NCBI GenBank assembly: GCA_027311945.1
Contig: DAICXZ010000001.1
Coordinates: forward strand, 1-64,000
Length of the DNA stretch: 64,000 nt
Source: Erythrobacter sp.
GTDB lineage: Bacteria > Pseudomonadota > Alphaproteobacteria > Sphingomonadales > Sphingomonadaceae
Reading direction: 5' to 3'
In this document: in pieces, positions 40,705 through 49,107 of the stretch
How positions within the stretch are numbered: the first letter of the stretch is position 1
How the letters are laid out: each line of letters opens with the position of its first letter
The notes under the pieces: generated by a model
What the model was told of the DNA's origin: nothing
The model's database searches: none
The model's input: the letters and a program-made list of their open reading frames with translations, nothing else
Translations under genes and position numbers: made by a program

Positions 40705-40720
40705 TACTCAGTTACGAGTA
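40705..40720. promoter_or_regulatory. Palindrome between cydD and cydA
   Basis: TACTCAGTTACGAGTA (40705-40720) has perfect TACTC/GAGTA arms with a 6-bp spacer, in the only 89-bp gap between the divergent cydDC and cydABX genes. A repressor or activator bound here could coordinate both. It shares only AT-rich flanks with the sulfur-block repeats. Confidence 0.5.
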
Positions 40721-40792
40721 ATGGCTAATCATAGTCTTTACAACCGACTCACGCACTTCAGGGGGGCGGGCCGGACTGCAAGGAGCGCTGCC

Positions 40793-42382
40793 ATGGACAT
40801 GGCCGTCATAGAACTCTCACGGCTGCAATTCGCGCTGACCGCGCTCTACCATTTCCTCTTCGTCCCGCTCACCCTCGGCCTCTCCTTCATGCTCGTCATC
40901 ATGGAGAGCATTTATGTGATGACGGGCCGCGAGATCTGGCGCACCGTCACGCGCTTCTGGGGCAAGCTGTTCGGCATCAATTTCGTGCTGGGCGTCGCCA
41001 CCGGCATCACCATGGAATTCCAGTTCGGCACGAACTGGTCCTACTTCTCGCATTACGTTGGCGACATTTTCGGCGCCCCGTTGGCCATCGAGGGCCTCAT
41101 GGCCTTCTTCCTCGAGGCCACCTTCGTCGGCCTCATGTTCTTCGGCTGGGACAAGCTCTCGAAACTGGGGCACCTTCTGACCACCTTCATGGTCGCGATC
41201 GGATCGAACCTCTCGGCGCTGTGGATCCTCATCGCCAACGGCTGGATGCAGAACCCGGTCGGCTCGCGCTTCAATCCCGAAACCATGCGGATGGAAGTCA
41301 CCGACTTCATGGCGGTGCTGTTCAATCCGGTCGCCCAGGCGAAGTTCGTGCATACGGTGAGCGCCGGCTATGTCACCGCCTCGGTCCTCGTGCTCGGCGT
41401 CTCGGCCTGGTATCTGCTCAAGGGCAAATGGACGGCGGTCGCGAAACGCTCCTTCACCGTCGCGGCCGCCTTCGGCCTCGCCTCTTCGCTCTCGGTCGTC
41501 GTGCTCGGCGACGAGAGCGGCTATGCGCTTACCGACAACCAGAAGATGAAGCTCGCCTCGCTCGAGGCCATGTGGCACACGGAAAAGGCGCCCGCAGGGA
41601 TCGCGCTCATCGGTTTTCCGAGCGTCAAGGACCGGGAAACGCATTTCGAGATCAAGATTCCCTATGTGCTGGGCCTCATCGCGACGCGCAGCCTGACCGG
41701 CGAAGTCACCGGCATCAACGAACTGGTCGTCAAGGCCGAGGAACGGATCGAGAATGGTGTCCGCGCCTATGATGCCGTCGAACGCCTCAAGACCGATCGC
41801 GGCGATCTTGCCGCGCGCGAAGCGTTCGAGCGGCACAAGCTCGATCTGGGCTACGCGATGCTGCTCAAGCGCTTCCTCGCCGATCCACGCGCGGCAACGC
41901 CCGACGACATTCGCCAGGCGGCCTGGAGCACCGTGCCCAATGTGCCGGTGATGTTCTGGGTGTTCCGCGTGATGATGGGCCTCGGCTTCTTCTTCATCGC
42001 CTTCTTCGCCGCCGCCTTCTGGATGGCATCGATCCGCAAGTTCGGTTGCGAGAACGGCTTTTGCCGACTGTTCATGCGCGCGGCGGTGTGGATCATCCCG
42101 CTGCCCTGGATCGCGGCGGAGTTCGGGTGGATCCTGGCGGAAGTCGGCCGCCAGCCCTGGGCCATCGAGGGTGTCCTGCCGACCTTCCTCGGCGCGTCCA
42201 GCCTCACCGTATCGCAGCTCTGGACGACGATCGTCGGCTTCACGCTGCTCTATGGAGCGCTCGCGGTGATCGAGGTGCGGCTGATGCTCGCCGCTATCCG
42301 CAAGGGGCCTGTCGAGGATCATGGCGCTGCCGCGGATCATGACGAAACAGCAGGCGGCTATCGGCCGCTGCCCGCCGAATAA
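40793..42382 (+). CDS. cydA: Cytochrome bd ubiquinol oxidase subunit I
   Basis: ATG 40793 follows AAGGAGCG. The 529-residue protein shows the quinol-oxidase pattern: RLQFALTALYHFLFVPLTLG, the His-containing FLFVPLTLG helix, LNWSYFSHYVG-type segment (TNWSYFSHYVGD), and the GRQPWAIEGVLPT motif. The periplasmic Q-loop is long (about residues 275-395), the L-type, as in E. coli. Cytochrome bd reduces O2 with high affinity and is resistant to sulfide and NO. Next come cydB and cydX. Confidence 0.92.
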   Translation: MDMAVIELSRLQFALTALYHFLFVPLTLGLSFMLVIMESIYVMTGREIWRTVTRFWGKLFGINFVLGVATGITMEFQFGTNWSYFSHYVGDIFGAPLAIEGLMAFFLEATFVGLMFFGWDKLSKLGHLLTTFMVAIGSNLSALWILIANGWMQNPVGSRFNPETMRMEVTDFMAVLFNPVAQAKFVHTVSAGYVTASVLVLGVSAWYLLKGKWTAVAKRSFTVAAAFGLASSLSVVVLGDESGYALTDNQKMKLASLEAMWHTEKAPAGIALIGFPSVKDRETHFEIKIPYVLGLIATRSLTGEVTGINELVVKAEERIENGVRAYDAVERLKTDRGDLAAREAFERHKLDLGYAMLLKRFLADPRAATPDDIRQAAWSTVPNVPVMFWVFRVMMGLGFFFIAFFAAAFWMASIRKFGCENGFCRLFMRAAVWIIPLPWIAAEFGWILAEVGRQPWAIEGVLPTFLGASSLTVSQLWTTIVGFTLLYGALAVIEVRLMLAAIRKGPVEDHGAAADHDETAGGYRPLPAE

Positions 42383-42393
42383 GGAGAAGGGAC

Positions 42394-43542
42394 ATGGATC
42401 TTCCCCTCGACTATGACACGCTCCGCCTGATCTGGTGGGCGCTTATGGGCGTGCTGCTGATCGCCTTCGCGCTCACAGACGGCTTCGATCTCGGCGTTGC
42501 CGCGCTGCTGCCCTTCGTCGCGAAAGGCGACGCGGAACGGCGCATGGTCATCAACTCGATCGGCGCGACATGGGAAGGCAACCAGGTCTGGTTCATCCTC
42601 GGCGGCGGTGCGATCTTCGCAGCCTGGCCTTTCGTCTACGCGGTCAGTTTCTCGGGCTTCTATCTCGCCATGTTCGTGGTGCTCTCCGCGCTCATCCTGC
42701 GCCCGGTGGGCTTCAAATATCGCTCGAAGAAGCCCGATCCCAAATGGCGCGCGCGCTGGGACTGGGCGCTGTTCGTCGGCGGCTTCGTGCCCGCGCTGGT
42801 GTTCGGCGTGGCGGTCGGCAATGTGCTGGCTGGAATTCCCTTCCGTCTCGATGGTGACCTGCGCGCCTTCTACGAGGGCGGCCTGCTCGGATTGTTCCAT
42901 CCCTTCTCGCTGCTCGCCGGTCTGCTGTCGGTCGCCATGCTGGTGCTGCATGGTGCCGCCTGGCTTGCGATCAAGATCGAGCACGGCCCGGTCCACGATC
43001 GTGCGACCCGCTTTGGCGTGCTCGCGGCGGTCGCCTCGGTCCTGCTGTTCGCGATCGGAGGATTGTTCATTTGGCAGGGCGGTATGGGCTTTCGCGTGGA
43101 AGGCGTCGTCGACCCTTCCGGCCCGTCCAATCCCCACATCGCCGGCGCCGCGGCGGCAGCGGGCGCATGGCTCGACAATTTCGGACGTTATCCGTGGATG
43201 ATCCTCGCGCCAGCGCTCGGCCTCCTCGGGCCGCTCGTCGCGCTGCTCGGCATCGTCAGGAAGCGCGAGGCGCTCGCCTTCGGCGGCTCGTCGGCGGGAA
43301 CGCTCGGGGTCATCGCCACGGTCGGCCTCGCCATGTTCCCCTTCATCCTGCCCAGCTCGATTGACCCGGCCTCGAGCCTCACCGTGTGGAATGCCTCGTC
43401 GAGCCATCTGACGCTGTTCGTCATGTTGCTGGTGACGCTCGTCTTCCTGCCGCTCGTGCTGTTCTACACGGCCTGGGTCTACAAGGTGCTGTTCGGCCGC
43501 GTGACGCTGAAGGACGTCGGCTCGAACCCCGACTATTACTGA
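42394..43542 (+). CDS. cydB: Cytochrome bd ubiquinol oxidase subunit II
   Basis: The 382-residue, roughly eight- to nine-helix protein starts MDLPLDYDTLRLIWWALMGV and has ALTDGFDLGVAALLPFV, GATWEGNQVWFILGGGA and LVTLVFLPLVLFYTAWVYKV, the standard CydB landmarks. The gap from cydA is 11 bp with AAGGAGAAGG. It completes the oxidase with CydA; the small CydX gene follows 13 bp later. Confidence 0.92.
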   Translation: MDLPLDYDTLRLIWWALMGVLLIAFALTDGFDLGVAALLPFVAKGDAERRMVINSIGATWEGNQVWFILGGGAIFAAWPFVYAVSFSGFYLAMFVVLSALILRPVGFKYRSKKPDPKWRARWDWALFVGGFVPALVFGVAVGNVLAGIPFRLDGDLRAFYEGGLLGLFHPFSLLAGLLSVAMLVLHGAAWLAIKIEHGPVHDRATRFGVLAAVASVLLFAIGGLFIWQGGMGFRVEGVVDPSGPSNPHIAGAAAAAGAWLDNFGRYPWMILAPALGLLGPLVALLGIVRKREALAFGGSSAGTLGVIATVGLAMFPFILPSSIDPASSLTVWNASSSHLTLFVMLLVTLVFLPLVLFYTAWVYKVLFGRVTLKDVGSNPDYY

Positions 43543-43555
43543 AAGGAAGACGCCA

Positions 43556-43666
43556 ATGTGGTATTTCAGTTGGGTCTTGGGCGTCGGCCTTGCCGTCGGC
43601 TTCGGCATCCTCAACGGCTTGTGGCACGAGTTCCACTCGGACCCCGATGATGATCCCGCGCGCTGA
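43556..43666 (+). CDS. cydX: CydX-type small subunit of cytochrome bd
   Basis: A 36-residue gene starts at ATG 43556 after AAAGGAAG and reads MWYFSWVLGVGLAVGFGILN, then GLWHEFHSDPDDDPAR. The MWYFSWxLG opening and W-E pair with an acidic tail are the CydX/YbgT signature; these single-span proteins stabilise the haems of bd oxidase. It lies 13 bp after cydB, the canonical position. Confidence 0.88.
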   Translation: MWYFSWVLGVGLAVGFGILNGLWHEFHSDPDDDPAR

Positions 43667-43678
43667 GCGCCGGGCGGC

Positions 43679-44470
43679 ATGATCAGCCTCGGCCCGCTCG
43701 CTCTGGCGTTGGAGCGGCTGATCGCCATTCTCGGCATCTTCGCTTTCCTGGCGGCGACAAGCTTGATCGGCCGCCGGCACGGAAAGCCCGTCGAAACCTC
43801 CGCATGGATCGCGCTATTCGCCGGCCTACTGGTCGCCCGCTTTGCCTTCGTCGCGCAGAACTGGCCGGCATTCGCGGCCGAGCCAGCGGCCATCCTCTAT
43901 ATCTGGCAGGGCGGTTTCGCGCCGCTGCCGGGACTCGCCGCTGCCGGAATTGTCCTCATTCTGTCCTTGCGAAAGACCCGGGCCTTGCCCGCGATGGGAG
44001 CTGCCTTTGCCGGAATTGCGCTGGCATCGCTTGCAGCGACGGCGCTCTTCCTTGCCTCGGTGCAGCGGCCGCTGCCACCGGATATCGTTCTCCACTCGCT
44101 GGCGGGCGACGCGAACGCGCTCGACGATCGAAAGGGCAAACCCTTCGTCATCAATCTCTGGGCGACATGGTGCGGACCATGCCAGCGGGAAATGCCGATG
44201 CTGGTCGAAGAGGCCTCCCGCGCCCCCGTGCCGATCCTGCTCGTCAACCAGGGCGAGGAGCCGGCGCAAGTACGCGCCTGGCTCGCTCGGCAAGGCCTTA
44301 CACCGGCCCATATCCTTCTGGATCGCGATCAGCGCGCGGCGGCCGCGATCGGTTCGGCGGGCCTGCCGACGACCTTGTTCGTCGATAGCGAAGGCATGAT
44401 CCGCGAGCTGCATGTCGGCGAACTCTCGCGCGCCGCCCTGCTCGCGGGAATGCGGAAGCTGGAGAAATAG
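43679..44470 (+). CDS. Membrane-anchored TlpA/thioredoxin-like protein
   Basis: The 263-residue protein has about four membrane segments in the first 125 residues, then a periplasmic thioredoxin domain with NLWATWCGPCQREMPMLVEE (WCGPC) and PTTLFVDSEGMIRELHVG. Such proteins with a membrane domain ahead of TlpA are disulfide reductases for periplasmic proteins. Its position 12 bp after cydX suggests co-expression and a link to cysteine/glutathione exported by CydDC. This is inference. Confidence 0.75.
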   Translation: MISLGPLALALERLIAILGIFAFLAATSLIGRRHGKPVETSAWIALFAGLLVARFAFVAQNWPAFAAEPAAILYIWQGGFAPLPGLAAAGIVLILSLRKTRALPAMGAAFAGIALASLAATALFLASVQRPLPPDIVLHSLAGDANALDDRKGKPFVINLWATWCGPCQREMPMLVEEASRAPVPILLVNQGEEPAQVRAWLARQGLTPAHILLDRDQRAAAAIGSAGLPTTLFVDSEGMIRELHVGELSRAALLAGMRKLEK

Positions 44471-44473
44471 CAA

Positions 44474-44494
44474 GACCGGCACCGCCTGCCGGTC
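44474..44494. terminator. Hairpin after the cyd-tlpA operon
   Basis: GACCGGC and GCCGGTC flank a 7-base loop, a GC-rich 7-bp stem three bases after the TlpA stop codon. No U-run follows, so termination strength is doubtful; it may only partly separate the cyd operon from the ferritin-like gene. Confidence 0.35.
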
Positions 44495-44513
44495 GATTAG
44501 AAAGGACAGTGAG

Positions 44514-44930
44514 ATGGCTCCGGCAGATTTGAGGACGATCCTTCTCGAAGCCCTCGATGACGAGCGCAAAGCGGAGGCGACATATGCGGCCGTGATCGCG
44601 AAGTTCGGCGCGGTGCGGCCTTTCGCAAACATCATCGATGCAGAACGGCGCCACGCCGCGGCGCTCGAACGCCAGCTCCGGCGCCTCGGCATCGGCGTGC
44701 CGCCCGATCCGTGGCCCGGAAAGGTGAAAGCGCCGGCGACGCTGGCAGAAGCCTGCGCTAGCGCGATCGAGGGAGAGATCCAGAATGTCGCGCTCTACGA
44801 CCGGCTGATCCCGCTGATCGCGGATCCTGCAGCACGCCAGGTCATGGAAAACCTCCAGGCCGCCTCGCGCGACCGCCACCTCCCAGCCTTCCGGCGATGC
44901 CTTGAGCGCGAACGCGGCCCGGCGGACTGA
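44514..44930 (+). CDS. Ferritin-like DUF2202-type protein
   Basis: The 138-residue protein has repeated four-helix-bundle metal residues: EALDDERKAEATYAAVIAKF (E..E..H-like), DAERRHAAALERQLRRLG (ERRH), CASAIEGEIQNVALYDRL, and ASRDRHLPAFRRCLE. These match ferritin-like DUF2202 proteins, probable iron or di-iron binders. It lies between the cyd operon and a heme protein gene that faces it. Start ATG 44514 has GAAAGGA. Function is likely iron handling or peroxide defence. Confidence 0.7.
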   Translation: MAPADLRTILLEALDDERKAEATYAAVIAKFGAVRPFANIIDAERRHAAALERQLRRLGIGVPPDPWPGKVKAPATLAEACASAIEGEIQNVALYDRLIPLIADPAARQVMENLQAASRDRHLPAFRRCLERERGPAD

Positions 44931-44940
44931 GGTCGATCTC

Positions 44941-45558
44941 TCAAGGATCGATAGTGGCAGCACCCACGCCGGTTGCGCGCGACAAGGCCGCCTCGTCCCA
45001 GCGGATCGAGAAGGCGCCGCGCAACTGGCCGGGCCGGAAGCCCGTCGCCTCGTCCGCAGGATAATGCGCGCGGATCGCGGCCCTGACCTCGGGCGCAATG
45101 GCCTCGCCATGACAGGCAAGGCACATGGGCATGGTCGGGATCGCGCGCATGTAGCGGAACGTGCCGCCCTCCATGGCAGACCATTGTTTCGGGCGACCGT
45201 TTTCGTCGAGAGGCGCGTCCGTCCAGCTTTCCATCACGTGCCGTTCGGTCGCATCGGCAAGCGCGGCCGGGTTGCGGGTGCGCAGGGCCGTGCGCCTGAC
45301 GATTGCGCCGCTTTCTTCCGAGAGTTGCGCGGCAAGCGCGGGTGCGATGCGCGAGCAGACACCGATCGCGCCTTCCGGCCCTTCCGCCGCCATCGCCGCC
45401 GTCAATGCGCCTAGCAAGTCCTTCTGGAAGCGATCGGCAAGCGCCGCCGAGCGAGCCTCGGCCTGTACCGCCGTGGCCGCCCGATCATGGCTCATCTCAT
45501 TCGAAGCGCAGGCGCCGAGCCCGGTTGCGATCAGAAGCGACAGGGCGATGCGGCGCAT
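44941..45558 (-). CDS. DUF3365-type c-type heme lipoprotein
   Basis: The 205-residue protein has a lipobox start (RRIALSLLIATGLGACASNE, Cys17) and a single c-heme site in MPMCLACHGEAI (CxxCH). The layout resembles Tll0287-like/DUF3365 proteins, which may sense or carry electrons in the periplasm. It faces the ferritin-like gene end to end with ten bases between stops, and starts ten bases from the ArsR gene's end. Confidence 0.75.
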   Translation of the reverse strand: MRRIALSLLIATGLGACASNEMSHDRAATAVQAEARSAALADRFQKDLLGALTAAMAAEGPEGAIGVCSRIAPALAAQLSEESGAIVRRTALRTRNPAALADATERHVMESWTDAPLDENGRPKQWSAMEGGTFRYMRAIPTMPMCLACHGEAIAPEVRAAIRAHYPADEATGFRPGQLRGAFSIRWDEAALSRATGVGAATIDP

Positions 45559-45568
45559 GGGTCGGTCC

Positions 45569-45892
45569 TCAGGAAGCGGAGCTGGTCGGCGCGAAGCGGT
45601 CGCACAACATGTCGATCAGAGTGCGGACGCCATCATCGGCCAGGCTGTAGTAGATGGTGGTGCCATCACGGCGCGTCTTGACCAGTCCGCCGTCGCGCAG
45701 CCGCCCCAGATGCTGCGACACGCTCGATTGCGATTGCTTGCACAACTCCACCAGTTGCCCGACGGCGAGCTCGCCCTGAGTCAGCCGGCAGAGGATCAGC
45801 AGGCGCTGCTCATTGGCAAGCAGCTTCAGGACGCTTGCGGCATGAGCGGCGTGCTGGGCGAGCTGGGCAAAAGGCGTATCGAGGGGCATCAT
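45569..45892 (-). CDS. SqrR/BigR-like persulfide-sensing ArsR regulator
   Basis: The 107-residue protein has KLLANEQRLLILCRLTQGEL, then LVELCKQSQSSVSQHLGRLR and VKTRRDGTTIYYSLADDGVR, with LIDMLCDRF near the end. The ILC cysteine and the C-terminal MLC cysteine sit at positions like the dithiol pair of SqrR/BigR/YgaV, which form a tetrasulfide with reactive sulfur and release DNA. It overlaps the RND gene by four bases (ATGA), so it is co-transcribed with the pump. Confidence 0.8.
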   Translation of the reverse strand: MMPLDTPFAQLAQHAAHAASVLKLLANEQRLLILCRLTQGELAVGQLVELCKQSQSSVSQHLGRLRDGGLVKTRRDGTTIYYSLADDGVRTLIDMLCDRFAPTSSAS

Positions 45893-48800
45893 TGGGTCGC
45901 GGGTATTCCATCGTCTCGGAGCAGAACGTAAATCGCCGGAATAACCAGCACGGTCAGCAGCGTCGAGGAAGCCAGGCCGAACAACAGCGAAATCGCGAGG
46001 CCCTGAAAGATCGGATCGGTGAGGATCACCGCCGCGCCGATCATCGCTGCGGCGGCTGTCAGGACGATCGGCTTGAAGCGGATCGTGCCCGCTTCGAGCA
46101 AGACGTCGCGCAACGATTTGTCGGGCGATGCCGAATGGCGGATGAAATCGACCAGCAGGATCGAGTTGCGCACGATGATGCCCGCGAGCGCGATGAAGCC
46201 GATCATCGAGGTCGCGGTGAACGGCGCGCGGAACAACATGTGCCCGATGACGATACCCACAAGGGTCAGGGGCACCGGCGTCAGGATGACCAGCGGCAGG
46301 CGGAAGCTCCTGAACTGCGCAACGACGAGAATGTAGATTCCCAGCAAGGCGACCATGAAGGCCGCACCCATGTCCCGGAACGTCACCCAGGTGATTTCCC
46401 ACTCGCCGTCCCAGAGCAGGGACGGCACGCTCTCGTCCTCGGGCTGGCCGTTGAGGCGAATGACGGGCTTCTGGAGGCCCTTGGCGGTCCAGTCATGCGC
46501 GTCCACTGCCCGATTGACCGCCAGCATCCCGTAGATCGGCGCTTCATAGGCACCGGCAAGCTCGGCCGTGACCATATCGGCAAAGCGCCCGTCGCGGCGG
46601 AAGACAGCAGGACTGCCGGTCTCGGTCCGGGCTTCGACGACAGCGCCGAGGTCGATCAACTCGCCCCCCGGCGTCTGCGCGACGGGGGTGCTGGAGAGTG
46701 CCTGCGTCCAGCTCCGGTCCTTCTGTTCGAGCGCAATAGTGATGGGGAGCGGCGAGCGACCATCGCCGCGCGGCGCATAGCCGACTGTCTGGCTGCCCAT
46801 CAGCATGGCGATGCTGTCGGCCACCTGGCGCTGCGAGAGGCCATAATGATCGAGACGGTCACGCTGGATATCGAGCCGCAGTTTCGGGCGCGCTTCGCCG
46901 AAGCTGTTGTCGACGTCGACGATGAAGGGCACCGACTTGAAGATCTTTTCGAGCTCGGCCGCCGTCTTCTGTCGAGTGTCCGCATCCGGCCCATAGACTT
47001 CGGCGAGCAGCGTCGCGAGCACGGGCGGTCCCGGCGGCGTCTCGACCACCTTGAGCGAGGCGCCGTCCGGCAACTTGAGCGCCTTCAGCCGCTCACGCAG
47101 ATCGAGCGCGATCTCGTGGCTGGAACGGTCGCGGTCGCCCTTGGGCAGTAGTGTCACCATGACATCGCCCATCTCGGGCTGCGCGCGCAGGAAATAGTGC
47201 CGGACGAGGCCGTTGAAGTTGAACGGCGCCGACGTGCCGACATAGGCTTCCATCGCGGTCGCTTCGGGCAGGCCGCGCACCACGCCGGCGACATCCTCGA
47301 GCACGCGGCCGGTGTTTTCGAGCGCGGTGCCTTCGGGCATGTCCACCACCACCTGCACTTCCGACTTGTTGTCGAAGGGCAGCAGCTTCACGGTGACGGC
47401 CTTGAAATAGAACATCGAGCAGGCGACGAGCGTCGCGATTCCGACCGCGATCAGGAAATTGCGCGCGGACTTGCGCGTATCGATGACGCGGTGGGCGACA
47501 CGCGCATAAAGCCGCCCGAGCTTGCCGCCGCTTTCGTCATGACCGTGGCCGTCGGCGAGCGCCTTGCGCGCGAAGCGGATCATCAACCACGGCGCGATGA
47601 CCACCGCGACGAAGAAGGAGAAGATCATCGCTGCCGAGGCATTGACCGGGATAGGCGCCATGTACGGCCCCATCAGCCCGGAGACGAACAGCATGGGGAG
47701 GAGCGCGGCGACGACGGTAAGCGTTGCCACCACGGTGGGGTTGCCGACTTCGGCCACCGCCTCGATCGCGGCCTGGGTTCGGCTCCGGTCATCATCCATC
47801 GCCCAATGGCGGGCGATGTTCTCGATCATGACGATCGCGTCGTCGACGAGGATGCCGATCGAGAAGATCAGCGCAAACAGGCTGACGCGGTTGATCGTGT
47901 AGCCCATGAGGTTCGAGGCGAACATGGTGAGCAGGATCGTCGTCGGAATGACCACCGCGGTCACGCCGGCCTCGCGCCATCCGATCGCAAAGCCGATCAG
48001 GACGACGATGGAGACGGTCGCCAGCGCCAAGTGGAACAGCAACTCGTTGGCCTTCTCGTTCGCAGTCTCGCCATAGTTGCGGGTGACCGCCACCTCGACG
48101 TCATCGGGAATGAGCTTGCCTTTGAGGCTTTCGACGCGCTCGAGGATGGCGTCGGACACGACCACGGCATTGGCTCCGGCCCGCTTGGCAAACGCGATGC
48201 TGACGGCAGGCGCCGAATGCCACTTGCCGTTCTCGGCCCCATTGGCCGCCTTCGCCCAGCGCCATGCGCGCGCCTGATCCTCGCGCGGCCCCTGCGTGAC
48301 GTTCGCGACGTCGCGCAAATAGACGGGCGCGCCGGTGGCGGACCGCACGGTAAGCATCCCCACTTCCTGCGCCGACGACAGCGTGCGGCCTGCGGTCACG
48401 CCGACCGCTTTTCCATCCTCGCGGATATTACCGAGCGGAAAGCTGCGATTGGCCTGGGACGCGGCCTCGATCACGCTGCCCAAAGGCACGCCATATTGGC
48501 GCAGCCTGGCGGGATCGGGCGCGATGCGGATTTCCTCGGGCCGCCCGCCGACGAGAAATGTGAGGCCGACGTCATCGACCTTCGCGATCTCGGTGCGCAG
48601 CTTCGCCGCCAGCTCGTAGAGACTGCCATCGGTCCACTGGCCCGCAGCGCCCGGCCTCGGCGCCAGCGTCAGCACCACGGCGGGCACGTCGTTGATGCCG
48701 CGCACCGTCACCTTGGGATCGGGAATTCCGACCGGCTTCCGGTCCCAATTGGCGCGCAGCTTCTCCTCGATGCGGATCGCCGCGTCCTCGGGATCGGACC

Positions 48801-49107
48801 CCACGAGGAACCGCGCCGTCACCATCACGCCATCGTCCTGCGCTTGGGTATAGACATGCTCAACACCATCGACGCTCTTGACGATGGTTTCGAGCGGAAT
48901 GCCGACCAGTTCGGTCGCGTCGGCGGCCGAGAGGCCCGGCGCCATCACCTGGATATCCACCATCGGCACGCTGATCTGCGGCTCTTCCTCGCGGGGGATC
49001 GAGAAAAGAGCCAGCAGACCAACGGCGATCGCCGCCATCAGGAACAGCGGCGTCAGGGGCGATGAAATGGTGGCCCTGGTGAGGCGACCGGAGATGCCGA
49101 GTTTCAT
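45889..49107 (-). CDS. RND-type efflux pump inner-membrane subunit
   Basis: The 1072-residue protein has the AcrB/MexF layout: N-terminal helix and porter loop (FSIPREEEPQISVPMVDIQV, PGLSAADATELVGIPLETIV), two periplasmic loops, about twelve helices, and the internal repeat. It has the conserved ISIGILVDDAIVMIENIARH-type segment (SIGILVDDAIVMIENI) that carries the proton-relay residues. Overlaps of four bases on both sides tie it to an adaptor lipoprotein and the SqrR-like regulator. Substrate is unknown; the context suggests sulfur species, thiols or metals. Confidence 0.88.
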   Translation of the reverse strand: MKLGISGRLTRATISSPLTPLFLMAAIAVGLLALFSIPREEEPQISVPMVDIQVMAPGLSAADATELVGIPLETIVKSVDGVEHVYTQAQDDGVMVTARFLVGSDPEDAAIRIEEKLRANWDRKPVGIPDPKVTVRGINDVPAVVLTLAPRPGAAGQWTDGSLYELAAKLRTEIAKVDDVGLTFLVGGRPEEIRIAPDPARLRQYGVPLGSVIEAASQANRSFPLGNIREDGKAVGVTAGRTLSSAQEVGMLTVRSATGAPVYLRDVANVTQGPREDQARAWRWAKAANGAENGKWHSAPAVSIAFAKRAGANAVVVSDAILERVESLKGKLIPDDVEVAVTRNYGETANEKANELLFHLALATVSIVVLIGFAIGWREAGVTAVVIPTTILLTMFASNLMGYTINRVSLFALIFSIGILVDDAIVMIENIARHWAMDDDRSRTQAAIEAVAEVGNPTVVATLTVVAALLPMLFVSGLMGPYMAPIPVNASAAMIFSFFVAVVIAPWLMIRFARKALADGHGHDESGGKLGRLYARVAHRVIDTRKSARNFLIAVGIATLVACSMFYFKAVTVKLLPFDNKSEVQVVVDMPEGTALENTGRVLEDVAGVVRGLPEATAMEAYVGTSAPFNFNGLVRHYFLRAQPEMGDVMVTLLPKGDRDRSSHEIALDLRERLKALKLPDGASLKVVETPPGPPVLATLLAEVYGPDADTRQKTAAELEKIFKSVPFIVDVDNSFGEARPKLRLDIQRDRLDHYGLSQRQVADSIAMLMGSQTVGYAPRGDGRSPLPITIALEQKDRSWTQALSSTPVAQTPGGELIDLGAVVEARTETGSPAVFRRDGRFADMVTAELAGAYEAPIYGMLAVNRAVDAHDWTAKGLQKPVIRLNGQPEDESVPSLLWDGEWEITWVTFRDMGAAFMVALLGIYILVVAQFRSFRLPLVILTPVPLTLVGIVIGHMLFRAPFTATSMIGFIALAGIIVRNSILLVDFIRHSASPDKSLRDVLLEAGTIRFKPIVLTAAAAMIGAAVILTDPIFQGLAISLLFGLASSTLLTVLVIPAIYVLLRDDGIPATQ

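Noticed and set aside
44474-44494. Strong intrinsic terminator after the cyd operon
   Set aside because: The stem is convincing but no U-run follows, so it is kept only as a weak candidate.
47197-49065. 622-aa plus-strand frame opposite the RND pump
   Set aside because: Antisense shadow of the RND gene with low-complexity Arg/His/Asp composition.
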